In this document: in pieces, positions 8,953 to 15,594 of the stretch
How the letters are laid out: each line of letters starts with the position of its first letter
Numbering within the stretch: the stretch's first letter is position 1
Origin: Micromonospora rosaria
GTDB taxonomy: Bacteria > Actinomycetota > Actinomycetes > Mycobacteriales > Micromonosporaceae
Assembly (NCBI RefSeq): GCF_001567585.1
Contig: NZ_LRQV01000006.1
Location: 41,611 to 105,610, forward strand
Length of the DNA stretch: 64,000 nucleotides
Reading direction: 5' to 3'
The notes under the pieces: generated by a model
What the model was told of the DNA's origin: nothing
Databases searched by the model: none
Seen by the model: only the letters and a program-made list of their open reading frames with translations
Position numbers and translations under genes: made by a program

Positions 8953-9261
8953 TCACCATTGCCGTGAGTGACGTTCGGTGGTCGCTCGTCGCATTCGTCG
9001 GAGCTGGGCTCCCAGCCTGGCGCCTGCTGACCGGTTGCAGTGGGCGTGTGCCATGCGGCGGGGGCCGTGGTGGCCGCCGAGGGCGCGGGGTTGTGCGTGG
9101 TCGAGGTCGAGGTCTTGTCCTCGCAGCATGAGCTGGTGGCAGTAGGGGCAGGGGGTGCCCCATGCCCTGGGTAGGGCCTTGGCCCGTGCCTGCTGGTGTT
9201 CCCACCCGAGTCCTTGTTGGGTGGTGGTGAGGCGTCGCCGCTGGGGTGGGTTGCGGGGCAT
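8953..9261 (-). CDS. phage HNH endonuclease
   Basis: A 102-residue protein with the complete HNH beta-beta-alpha metal motif: Cys38/Cys41 (CPYC), the catalytic DLDH at 52-55 and the HCNRSAG end at 74-80. ATG start with GGAGGTGACC upstream. HNH proteins of this size encoded next to terminase genes in HK97-type phages are needed for terminase cleavage during packaging. That role is inferred from position and family. Confidence 0.9.
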   Translation of the reverse strand: MPRNPPQRRRLTTTQQGLGWEHQQARAKALPRAWGTPCPYCHQLMLRGQDLDLDHAQPRALGGHHGPRRMAHAHCNRSAGARLGAQLRRMRRATTERHSRQW

Positions 9262-9285
9262 GGGTCACCTCCGGCGGCTGTGCCC

Positions 9286-9316
9286 GGGTGGGCGGGGGTG
9301 GGGGGTGGGGGTGGGG
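9286..9316 (+). other. run of G-tracts able to form a G-quadruplex
   Basis: The top strand holds five G-tracts of 3 to 6 bases separated by single T or C residues, a strong sequence pattern for a G-quadruplex. It lies in the 148-base gap between the HNH gene and the gene upstream of it, where the leftward transcript would read C-tracts. Structure is predicted from base pattern only. Confidence 0.5.
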
Positions 9317-9356
9317 TGCCGGTGGGTGCCTGCCCTGGTCGGGTGGTGGGTACGGA

Positions 9357-9392
9357 AACAGCCCGGGAGCCGTGGGGCTCAGCCGGGCTGTT
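9357..9392 (-). terminator. hairpin terminator after the HTH/GIY-YIG gene
   Basis: Perfect 10-bp stem AACAGCCCGG/CCGGGCTGTT with an inner GAGCC/GGCTC stem and a GTGG loop. Read leftward it is followed by TTTCC. It separates the early gene block from the HNH/terminase block, so a late promoter would be expected below it. Confidence 0.65.
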
Positions 9393-9409
9393 CGCCTACT
9401 GACGAGTGG

Positions 9410-10009
9410 TCACGGTCTCCACCCGAGAACATGCTCGGGCGGTCCGAAGTGGTCGATCAGCATCTCGATGTGCGATCGGAGCGCCGCGTCGTGACGGAAC
9501 CACTCGCCGGTAATCCGCTGGTCAGCGAACTGCCGGTGGCGCATCTGTTCGAGGTCGCGTTGGCCGGGCTCGACGGCGAGCACTTCGTCGTGGGGCAGGT
9601 TGTCGAGCCGGGTGCGGAGTGCTCGGCTGTGGCCGATCTTCACCCGGTCGGCGAAGGCGATGTAGTAGACGACCGGCCGGTCAGGGGGCGGAACGATGCT
9701 TCCTGTCCGCTTTTGGGCAGCATCCGTCTCCGAGGGAAGCTCCGTCATTGTGGCGTCGGAGGTGATCTTTGGCAAGTGAGCGGTGAGTGTGACCTTGCGC
9801 TTGCGGCCCTTGGGTGAGGTTCGTGTGCGGCGTTCGACTTCGACGATGTCGTCCCACTTGAACAGGTGGGAGCGGCCGGGAAGACGGCCGGCGGGTGTGA
9901 GGAGGCCGCGGCGGACCCAGTTGTTGATGACGTACGGGGTGATGTCGGGTCCGAGTTGGGCGCAGGCCTCGTTGGTGGTCACGAACTCGACGCCGTGGAG
10001 TTGTTCCAT
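9410..10009 (-). CDS. HTH protein with C-terminal T5orf172/GIY-YIG-like domain
   Basis: The start at MEQLHGVEF is chosen for its AGGTGA site; an upstream ATG adds 15 residues without one. The N-terminal 60 residues read like a helix-turn-helix of the excisionase/MerR type (TTNEACAQLG, NNWVRRGLLTPAGRLPGR). The C-terminal half (VVYYIAFADRVKIGHSRALR, later ITGEWFR) matches the T5orf172/Mug113 branch of GIY-YIG nucleases: Y-Y, K-I-G-x-S and the E-W-F end. A DNA-binding nuclease or a nuclease-derived regulator is likely. 199 residues. Confidence 0.75.
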   Translation of the reverse strand: MEQLHGVEFVTTNEACAQLGPDITPYVINNWVRRGLLTPAGRLPGRSHLFKWDDIVEVERRTRTSPKGRKRKVTLTAHLPKITSDATMTELPSETDAAQKRTGSIVPPPDRPVVYYIAFADRVKIGHSRALRTRLDNLPHDEVLAVEPGQRDLEQMRHRQFADQRITGEWFRHDAALRSHIEMLIDHFGPPEHVLGWRP

Positions 10010-10069
10010 CAGCTCACCTGCCTGAGGGTCGGTTCTGCGTTTCCATGATCGCATTCGGGGGCGGTGTCG

Positions 10070-10747
10070 TCATGCTGCTCGGCGTGTGGTGGGCCAGGCG
10101 CTGGCGGGCCAGATGTGGCGGACTCCGGCGGCGCGGACGGCCATGCGGCAGGTGCAGTCGGGGCCGGTGCAGAGGCAGCCGTCGGTGCCGGCTTCGCAGG
10201 TGACGGTGCGGGTGTAGGTGGGGCCGCTGGTGTGGAGCCAGAGTTGCCGCGCTGAGCAGCGTGGGCAGGCGAGGCCGACGAGCAGTTCGCGGTCGGGTTC
10301 CAGGGCGAGGCGCCTGCGGATCCGCTCGTCGGCTTCGTCGAGCCAGAGGCTGAGTTCGCGGGCGGTGCTGGGCCGCAGCGTCGGTACGGCGGCCGTGAGG
10401 GTGGGGAGCGGGTCGCCGGTGGTGGGGAGGGTGAGGGCGGCGGCGAGCCAGGCGAGGGTGGCGGTGGTGCGGGTGGCGAGGCGGCCGAGCTGGCCGTCGC
10501 GGACTTCGGGCTCGAGGAATTCGACGACGGTGCGGCCGGATGGGTCGCCGTGGCCACCGCGACCGGTGGGCCCGGGGATGGGCCTCCACGCCTGGAGGTT
10601 GCCGGCGGCGGCCCACACGCGGGCCTCGTCGCGGCGGTCGGCGGTTTCGACGGCGACGGCGGTGTCGAGGTGGCGTCGGGCGGTGGTGAGTGCCCAGGCG
10701 GCGCGGGTGGCGTGGTGGTGGTGCGGGTGGGTCACGTGGGTCCTCAT
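10070..10747 (-). CDS. Cys-rich phage protein of unknown function
   Basis: A 225-residue protein with a His-rich start, a helical middle and a C-terminal zinc-binding type region: ACPRCSARQLWLHTSG followed by CEAGTDGCLCTGPDCTC. The regular Cys pairs suggest one or two structural zinc sites. It overlaps the replication-type gene upstream by 4 bases (ATGA), so the two are translated together. Such proteins are common next to replication genes in actinophages and conjugative elements; function unknown. Confidence 0.65.
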   Translation of the reverse strand: MRTHVTHPHHHHATRAAWALTTARRHLDTAVAVETADRRDEARVWAAAGNLQAWRPIPGPTGRGGHGDPSGRTVVEFLEPEVRDGQLGRLATRTTATLAWLAAALTLPTTGDPLPTLTAAVPTLRPSTARELSLWLDEADERIRRRLALEPDRELLVGLACPRCSARQLWLHTSGPTYTRTVTCEAGTDGCLCTGPDCTCRMAVRAAGVRHIWPASAWPTTRRAA

Positions 10748-11457
10748 GCGCTGCGGGGGCCGGGGAAGGGGATGAGCTGCGCGAACCCTTCGCGCGCGCG
10801 GTCGTAAGTGGCGGTCTCAGGTCTAGGTGGTTGGCCGGGGTAGTCGGTGAGCGAGCGATCCGAGTCAGTCCGGCGGCCCGAAGGGTCGTCGGGTCGCCGG
10901 GGGGTCCGGGGGCCAGCGTGGCCCCCGGGGTGAGGTACTTCCGCGACGACCGGTAGGACGCCGCTCCTTGTCTCCTCCCTTGGTTCCTCTAGTGGTTCCT
11001 CTTGGTTCCTAGGGGGGACACCCGGTGTCCCCCTATCCGGACACCCGGTGTCCTCCTGAGGGGGACACCCGGTGTCCTCCTCAGGAGGACACCCGATGTC
11101 CCCCTGGGAATCCACGGTGCACTGACGCTTACCGATGGATCGGGGGGTGTTCAGGAGCGTCAGGCGATAGATGGCTTTCTTTCCCGAGCGCCCCGTCGAC
11201 ACCCTCTCGATCGCGCCCTCGCGCAACAGGTCCTCGATGGCGCGGCCGACCGTCCGGGTGGCGGTGTCTCGGCCGCCGGCCCGCTCGTTGCGCAGCACGG
11301 TGACGAGGGGGTCGCGGCCAGCGAAGTACGTGGCCGCCGGAACCTGGTCCTTGGCCTCGTCGAGGGCGCTCAGGGCCATCTTGACCGCCACCCGGAACGC
11401 CCGGTCGGGCAGGTGCGCCCAGCGGGCCAGGACGAGGGAGACGAGGCGTGCGCCCAC
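10744..11457 (-). CDS. winged-helix, phage replication-initiator-like protein containing iterons
   Basis: The 237-residue product has an N-terminal helical/winged-helix region (about residues 1-100) with the DNA-binding-like stretch RDTATRTVGRAIEDLLREGAIERVSTG and the wing KKAIYRLTLLN. A repeat-encoded spacer (GCPPEEDTGCPPQED) and a disordered acidic/proline tail follow. The spacer is encoded by four palindromic DNA repeats. An N-terminal DNA-binding domain with in-gene iterons mirrors the lambda O arrangement, so an initiator role is inferred. No helicase or primase domain is present. Confidence 0.6.
   Translation of the reverse strand: MGARLVSLVLARWAHLPDRAFRVAVKMALSALDEAKDQVPAATYFAGRDPLVTVLRNERAGGRDTATRTVGRAIEDLLREGAIERVSTGRSGKKAIYRLTLLNTPRSIGKRQCTVDSQGDIGCPPEEDTGCPPQEDTGCPDRGTPGVPPRNQEEPLEEPREETRSGVLPVVAEVPHPGGHAGPRTPRRPDDPSGRRTDSDRSLTDYPGQPPRPETATYDRAREGFAQLIPFPGPRSA
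10981..11101. repeat. four palindromic iterons plus three T-rich direct repeats (candidate phage origin)
   Basis: GGACACCCGGTGTCC occurs at 11016-11030, 11039-11053 and 11063-11077, and with one change at 11087-11101, so the period is 23-24 bases. Each unit is a 7-bp inverted repeat around one central base. Beside them lie three TGGTTCCT-type direct repeats at 10981, 10993 and 11003, the least GC-rich DNA nearby. All lie inside the winged-helix gene, the layout of a lambda-type origin. Confidence 0.6.
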
Positions 11458-11548
11458 GGGGACTCCTTGCGGCTCGGTTCGTGCGGGGTGGTGCGCGCGA
11501 CCCCCGGGCCCGCGTACTGCCGGGTCCGGGGGTCGGGGGTGGGGCTGG

Positions 11549-11791
11549 TCAGCGTCGGCCGATCGGGATGGTGGCCAGGAAGTCGGCGACGTCGACGTGC
11601 TCGGGGCCTCGGCCGCAGCCGGTGGTGCGGAGGTGCCGGCGCTCGACGTCGACCAGGCGCTCGCGCTGGAAGGCGGCGACGAGGACGCCCTTGCCGCCGG
11701 GGCAGAGGCAGGTGGTGGGGTCGCGGTGGACCACCGTGGTGGTCGCGTCCAGGGTGCGGCGGGTGCGGGTACGGGTAGCCACGGCGGTCAC
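11549..11791 (-). CDS. small phage protein with Cys/His residues
   Basis: An 80-residue product begins at a GTG overlapping the previous stop (GTGA) with AAGAGGAA upstream. Sequence features are TTTVVHRDPTTCLCPGG near the middle and a C-terminal ADFLATIPIGRR. The CLC and HLRTTGC pairs could hold a metal. No family recognised; it ends 91 bases before the replication-type gene. Confidence 0.55.
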   Translation of the reverse strand: MTAVATRTRTRRTLDATTTVVHRDPTTCLCPGGKGVLVAAFQRERLVDVERRHLRTTGCGRGPEHVDVADFLATIPIGRR

Positions 11792-12081
11792 TTCCTCTTC
11801 TTGCGGGGGGCGGGGCCTCGGGCTGCGGCCTCGTTGCCGCAGCTCGTGCAGGCGGTCGGGTACCAGTCGATGCGGCCGGCGCGGTACGGCGGACCGAACG
11901 GCTTGATGTAGCCGCCGCACGCCCGGCCGGCGGTGGGGTTGCGGCAGGTGCCGACGGGTTCGCCGCGGGCCCTGGCGTCTTCCCACGGGGCTGCGTTGAT
12001 GCGGTGGGAGCCGTCGAGGCGGAAGCGGCGCCAGATGTCGGGGCCGTCCGTCCTGGGGATGAGCGGGGCCTGGTGGGTCAC
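11788..12081 (-). CDS. small zinc-ribbon-like phage protein
   Basis: 97 residues from a GTG in a GTGA overlap with the preceding gene. Two Cys pairs (CRNPTAGRACGGYI and CTSCGNEAAARG) frame the C-terminal half, typical of small treble-clef or zinc-ribbon proteins common in actinophage early operons, and the C-terminus is basic (PRKKRK). DNA or RNA contact is plausible but unproven. Confidence 0.6.
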   Translation of the reverse strand: MTHQAPLIPRTDGPDIWRRFRLDGSHRINAAPWEDARARGEPVGTCRNPTAGRACGGYIKPFGPPYRAGRIDWYPTACTSCGNEAAARGPAPRKKRK

Positions 12082-12446
12082 CGGGGCACCTGCCGTTCGT
12101 GGACGGCGCAGCCGGTGAGCAGGATGACGTCGCGCGGCCGTGGTTCGGGGCCCGGGCGGGTGCACAGGAGCCGGGTGCAGCCGCAGGTGAGGCGGTGGGC
12201 GGCGTCGATCGTGACCGGGGTGGTCACCGTGGTGCCGGTGGTGTCGTCCAGGGTCGCGGTGACCTGGCCGCCGGGCTGGTAGGGGGACTCCCGGCGCCAC
12301 TGCTCGTACCGGGCCTTCGCCGCCTCGGTGGCGGGGACGCCCTTGCAGGAGTGGATGGCCTCCCACACCCACTTGCCGCAGAGGTCGCACTCGGTGCGGC
12401 CGTCGCCGGGGTCGGTGTGCGGGTGGTCGGCGGGTTGGCGGATCAC
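12078..12446 (-). CDS. small Cys-rich phage protein
   Basis: A 122-residue product starting at GTG (GTGA overlap). It carries ECDLCGKWVWEAIHSC, a CxxC-His-Cys arrangement that would fit a zinc site, and a second cluster, TCGCTRLLCTRPG, near the C-terminus. Translation is coupled to genes on both sides by 4-base overlaps. Function unknown. Confidence 0.6.
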   Translation of the reverse strand: MIRQPADHPHTDPGDGRTECDLCGKWVWEAIHSCKGVPATEAAKARYEQWRRESPYQPGGQVTATLDDTTGTTVTTPVTIDAAHRLTCGCTRLLCTRPGPEPRPRDVILLTGCAVHERQVPR

Positions 12447-12784
12447 CGGAGGACCCCCAGCCACCGGCCGGCCCGCCGCCACACGCTCGGCCGGGGTCGG
12501 GTCTCGGCAACGGCCTGGCGGATCCGCTCGGCGCGGCGCGCGGCCAGCTCGGTTCCGGCCAGGCGTCGGCCCTCCGCGATGTGCGGCCGGAGGGCCCGGG
12601 TGGCGGCGGCATGGGCTTCCTCGAGGGCCGGCCCGGCGAGGCTGCCGGGGGTGAGGTCGGCGGGCGGTCGCTCGGCACCGGGCACGTCGCGGAGCCACCA
12701 GGACGGATTGCCCGGCCGGGTGTCGGCGTAGGTGGCGTACCCGGGCCGTCCGGCGGCGATGCGGCGGAGCTGGTCGTCGTCCAC
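12443..12784 (-). CDS. phage protein of unknown function
   Basis: A 113-residue protein from a GTG with GGGAGGG six bases ahead. The first half has aromatic residues (GYATYADTRPGNPSWWLRD). The second half is a long Arg/Ala helix ending RRAGRWLGVLR. No family recognised. It is in the same coupled operon as its neighbours. Confidence 0.55.
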   Translation of the reverse strand: MDDDQLRRIAAGRPGYATYADTRPGNPSWWLRDVPGAERPPADLTPGSLAGPALEEAHAAATRALRPHIAEGRRLAGTELAARRAERIRQAVAETRPRPSVWRRAGRWLGVLR

Positions 12785-12785
12785 G

Positions 12786-13040
12786 TCAGCCCTCCCGCCA
12801 CCCGGTGACCGGGTGGTACGTCCAGGTCGCGCGGTGCTCGTCGCCGGCCCACTCCTGCACCTCGGTGGTGCGCTTCGGCGACCACTCGTACCGGTTGCCG
12901 GGGCGGGCGCGGAGCAGCCGCACGGCGGTCTGCGCGGCGGCGAGAGAGCCGTAGACGCCCAGGATTTCCAGGGATTCCTCCCAGTCCTGGACCGGGTCGA
13001 CGGCGATGTAGGCGCGGGCGGAGTGCGGGGTCGCGGCCAC
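12786..13040 (-). CDS. small phage protein of unknown function
   Basis: An 84-residue protein from GTG. It shows alternating beta/helix character (ARAYIAVDPVQDWEESLEIL, then YGSLAAAQTAVRLLRARPG), resembling small alpha/beta regulators, with a Trp-rich end (WTYHPVTGWREG). It is separated by only 3 bases from the gene above and 1 from the gene below. Not assignable. Confidence 0.6.
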   Translation of the reverse strand: MAATPHSARAYIAVDPVQDWEESLEILGVYGSLAAAQTAVRLLRARPGNRYEWSPKRTTEVQEWAGDEHRATWTYHPVTGWREG

Positions 13041-13043
13041 GGG

Positions 13044-13526
13044 TCAGCCCTCCGCGATCCGGTCGCCGATGAGCAGCCGGTCGCCGAGGTCGTTGGCGGT
13101 TGCCTCGTACCTTCCGGCCGGGAGCCGGGTGGCGGGAGGCAGCTCGTCGGCCAGGTCCTGCACGAGGCAGATGACGGCCGGGCCGGTGGGGGTGGCCACC
13201 GTGCAGTCGGCCGGGTGGTCGATGCGCCAGGTTCCGTCGCCGACGACGACCAGGACGTGCCCGCCGGCGGACTGGTCGTCGTCGGGGACCGGCCGGGCCG
13301 TGCAGTAGCCGCCCGCACCGTGGCGGTGCTCCGGCGCGCTGGGCGTGCAGGGGCAGCCGGCCTTGTCGACGGCGCGGACGACGTTTTCGGCCGCCGTCCA
13401 GTACCGGCGCAGCTCGAAGTGGCCGACGGGCTCGGGGCCGGGCTGCTCCTGTTCGCGGTCGTCGGGCCAGCCGAGGGACTCCAGGGCGGCGAGCACGCGG
13501 GCCGGGTCGATCGGGGTGTCGGTCAT
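13044..13526 (-). CDS. phage protein, paralogue of its upstream neighbour
   Basis: The 160-residue product starts at an ATG overlapping the previous stop (ATGA). Its C-terminal 60 residues (W-R-I-D-H-P-A-D-C through RLLIGDRI) match the end of the adjacent upstream protein at the W-x-I-x-HP-x-x-C, RY-x-x-T and IGDR positions, so the pair looks like a tandem duplication. The N-terminal half differs and has its own Cys pair (CPCTPSAPEH). I recall similar unnamed actinophage families but cannot give a function. Confidence 0.6.
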   Translation of the reverse strand: MTDTPIDPARVLAALESLGWPDDREQEQPGPEPVGHFELRRYWTAAENVVRAVDKAGCPCTPSAPEHRHGAGGYCTARPVPDDDQSAGGHVLVVVGDGTWRIDHPADCTVATPTGPAVICLVQDLADELPPATRLPAGRYEATANDLGDRLLIGDRIAEG

Positions 13527-13984
13527 CGTCCGGCCTCCGGCTGGTCGACCCGGTCGCCGATCCGGAGCTGGCCGTCGATGCTGTCGACCGTGACCGCGTA
13601 CCGGCCGAGCGGTGCCGGCGGGTCGGTGAGGTTCTCGGCGGCGAGGTTCACGGCGCAGCCGAAGAGGTCGCCGTGCCGGCAGGCCAGTGGGTGCTTGATG
13701 GTCCACCCTTTGGGGCGGATGTCGATGATGTGGCGGGGGTCGTCGTCGGCGGCGAAAGCCAGCCGGCGTGCAGCCGGACCCCGTCGGCGGTGACCGGCAG
13801 CGCGGTGAGGGTCGTCGTCGGCGGCGGGGGCGAGTCGGCCGGCGGCGGCGAGGACGGCCACCACGGCGTCCGCGTAGTGGTTGAGGAGCTCGTCCTCGGT
13901 GCGGTCGCTCCACGCCTGTGCGGCGGCGGCTCGGACGGCGGCGCGGGCACGTTCGATGTCGGCTTCGGTGTACGGCAGGGTCAT
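13523..13984 (-). CDS. phage protein, paralogue of its downstream neighbour
   Basis: A 153-residue product with a helical N-terminal part (DIERARAAVRAAAAQAWSD), an internal repeat (LAPAADDDPHR and LAFAADDDPRH) and a C-terminal domain GWTIKHPLAC to LRIGDRV shared with the next gene. The conserved W, HP, C and IGDR positions suggest a common fold, possibly binding a nucleotide or metal. Start is ATG in an ATGA overlap. Function unknown. Confidence 0.6.
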   Translation of the reverse strand: MTLPYTEADIERARAAVRAAAAQAWSDRTEDELLNHYADAVVAVLAAAGRLAPAADDDPHRAAGHRRRGPAARRLAFAADDDPRHIIDIRPKGWTIKHPLACRHGDLFGCAVNLAAENLTDPPAPLGRYAVTVDSIDGQLRIGDRVDQPEAGR

Positions 13985-14109
13985 GGTCTGTTGGCCTTTC
14001 GGAGGAGCTCAGCGAGCAGCCGCGCCCGCAGCGAGCGGCTGCGCATGCGGCGGATGATGTGCGGCCAGGCGTAGCGGAGGAGGTGCCGGCGCACCCACGG
14101 GTCGGTCAC
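13981..14109 (-). CDS. very small basic phage protein
   Basis: A 42-codon frame from a GTG overlapping the previous stop (GTGA) and ending in an ATGA overlap with the next gene. The product is strongly basic (RRHLLRYAWPHIIRRMRSRS). The overlaps on both sides are the main evidence that it is real; a much longer upstream extension runs through another gene and is rejected. Confidence 0.5.
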   Translation of the reverse strand: MTDPWVRRHLLRYAWPHIIRRMRSRSLRARLLAELLRKANRP

Positions 14110-14402
14110 GGCCCGGTCTGCCGGTAGCCGTGCCGGTGGAGGCTGCGCATTGCCCGCCGCTTCGTCCAGCCGGACCCGCAGCGGCGCAGGTGCGCGGGGA
14201 ACGGGGTCGGTTCGGCGAGGTAGCCGTTGAACGCGCCCTTCACCTCCCGCCACTGGCCGGCGCGGGCCCGGCGGGCGACGTACCGCAGCGTCTGGGCCAG
14301 GCGGCGCAGCGCCCAGCCGAGCGCGCCGTAGCGGCGGGCCCGGCGCAGCATCAGCAGGTCGGCGAGCACCCCGACGGGGTAGATGTCGATCCGGTCAGCC
14401 AT
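14106..14402 (-). CDS. small phage protein of unknown function
   Basis: 98 residues from ATG. An N-terminal MADRIDIYPVGVLADLLMLRRARRYG and a basic, tryptophan-containing helical body give a cationic protein that could contact nucleic acid or membrane. It overlaps the preceding gene by 8 bases. No family recognised. Confidence 0.6.
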   Translation of the reverse strand: MADRIDIYPVGVLADLLMLRRARRYGALGWALRRLAQTLRYVARRARAGQWREVKGAFNGYLAEPTPFPAHLRRCGSGWTKRRAMRSLHRHGYRQTGP

Positions 14403-14832
14403 GGTGTTCCTCTTTCGGCAGGTCGGTGGGGGGCTGCCTCAGCGGCAGGCCACGGTTACGGCGCATCCGCTGGCTGATCTGCTGGCGGGTCGGCTCCAGC
14501 CAGCTGTGGTAGCCGACGCCGGGGTGCCAGCGGCAGGCGTGGCCGCGCTGCTCGGCGGTGCAGACCCGGCAGCCCAGCGGCGGCGTGTACGCCTGCCAGG
14601 CGCGGACGGTGTCGCCGTCGAGCCGGTAGTGGGCGGTGCCGGGCGGGTGGGGCCGGCGGTCACACCGCAGCCCGAGCACCGGGTTGGTCTCGACGCAGAC
14701 CGGCTGTCCGGCCTCGGACAGGTCGTGGCAGACGCAGGCGCAGCCGATGGGGTCGTCGCAGCCGGGCAGCTTGGTGAGGCACTGCATGGTGATGTGTCCG
14801 GTGAGGCCGGACGATCCGTGCGGGCCGGTCAC
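14395..14832 (-). CDS. Cys-rich phage protein
   Basis: A 145-residue product starting at GTG (GTGA overlap). It contains at least ten cysteines in spaced pairs (GCDDPIGCACVCHD, GLRCDRR, GCRVCTAEQRGHACRWH), consistent with two or more zinc sites, and ends in a basic segment. This is one of a string of Cys-rich proteins in the early operon. Function unknown; nucleic-acid or protein contact is the usual role of such modules. Confidence 0.62.
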   Translation of the reverse strand: MTGPHGSSGLTGHITMQCLTKLPGCDDPIGCACVCHDLSEAGQPVCVETNPVLGLRCDRRPHPPGTAHYRLDGDTVRAWQAYTPPLGCRVCTAEQRGHACRWHPGVGYHSWLEPTRQQISQRMRRNRGLPLRQPPTDLPKEEHHG

Positions 14833-15083
14833 CGCTGCCTCCACCGGTCGGCCTGTGGGCAACGGACGAAGTGGGGCAGCCGCAGGTCCTTGCGGCCGAA
14901 CGCCAGGTGCGGCTTGACGATTCGCGCCACCACCTGGCCCTTGTCGTTGGTGGACAGCGCGACGTTGCCGTTGGCTGCCGGCTCGGCGTCGACGGGCATG
15001 TCCCGCCCCCGCTCGGTGACCGCCCAGATGATCTGCGTCGGGCAGGACCGGCACTTCTCGATCGGGTACGCCGGGGTATTCAT
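14829..15083 (-). CDS. small zinc-ribbon-type phage protein
   Basis: 84 residues from an ATG with an ATGA overlap. The N-terminal CRSCPTQIIWAVTERGRDMP followed by VDAEPAANGNVAL, and a distal HFVRCPQADRW, follow a pattern frequent in actinophage early regions: a Cys4 or Cys3His ribbon around a short beta sheet. The exact role is unknown. Confidence 0.65.
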   Translation of the reverse strand: MNTPAYPIEKCRSCPTQIIWAVTERGRDMPVDAEPAANGNVALSTNDKGQVVARIVKPHLAFGRKDLRLPHFVRCPQADRWRQR

Positions 15084-15424
15084 CGGCCGACCACCGGACC
15101 ATCGGTCAGCGGGTGCCTCGGGTCGTCGCGGAACCCCCAGCACTCCGCGCACGTTGAGGACGTCAAGGGCCGGAACCGGTGCGGGATCTGCGTCGTCGCC
15201 AGCCGTCCGGAGGTGAGCGGCAGCGCCTGCTCCGCGATCCGCCGGTCGATGGCCGAGACCCCTCTCCGTCGTATCCGGGACCGGTAGTCGGCCGTGGACG
15301 TCGACGACGCCCGCCGGCACGGCTCGCAGGGGTGCTCGCCGGCGCGGCGGTGTCGGACGTAGCCGGCGCGCTCGCCGCACCGCCCGGTGTCGGTCGGTGC
15401 GGTGAGCTCGACGGCGGCGGTCAC
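15080..15424 (-). CDS. small Cys-containing phage protein
   Basis: A 114-residue product from GTG (GTGA overlap). It carries the motif CGERAGYVRHRRAGEHPCEPCRRA, written here in two parts only for location: Cys near residue 15 and the CEPC pair near residue 34. This spacing recurs in many actinophage and actinobacterial small proteins. A second pair, CAEC, lies near the end. Probable zinc fold; function unknown. Confidence 0.62.
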   Translation of the reverse strand: MTAAVELTAPTDTGRCGERAGYVRHRRAGEHPCEPCRRASSTSTADYRSRIRRRGVSAIDRRIAEQALPLTSGRLATTQIPHRFRPLTSSTCAECWGFRDDPRHPLTDGPVVGR

Positions 15425-15594
15425 GTCGGCCTCCCGGCGAGCAGGGCCCGGACGGGGCCTTCGGGGTAGCGGCGGTGCCCGCCGGGGGTGCGGATGCTGG
15501 GCAGCTTCCCGGCCTTGGCCCACCGGGTGACGGTCTTCGGGTCGACGCGGAAGATCGCGGCGACCTCGGCGGGGGTGAGCAGCCGGTCAGCCAC
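15421..15594 (-). CDS. BldC-like MerR-family DNA-binding protein
   Basis: A 57-residue protein beginning VADRLLTPAEVAAIFRVDP and continuing TVTRWAKAGKLPSIRTPGGH. As I recall it, this is nearly the Streptomyces BldC sequence through helix-turn-helix and wing (LLTPAEV, VDPKTVTRWAKAGKL, SIRT-GGHRRY, VRALLAG). BldC is a small MerR-like developmental repressor that binds direct repeats cooperatively. Here it sits in the prophage early operon with GTGA coupling. The GTG start is supported by its length, close to BldC; an upstream start adds 16 unrelated residues. Confidence 0.85.
   Translation of the reverse strand: MADRLLTPAEVAAIFRVDPKTVTRWAKAGKLPSIRTPGGHRRYPEGPVRALLAGRPT

Noticed and set aside
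11016..11101. CRISPR array
   Set aside because: Units are palindromes with about 8-base spacers inside a protein-coding frame; no cas genes or unique spacers are present.
12443..13913. Long upstream extensions of several phage early genes
   Set aside because: The extra N-terminal parts are Arg/Pro-rich shadows of the neighbouring genes, while GTG or ATG starts in 4-base overlaps or behind good ribosome sites give compact products.
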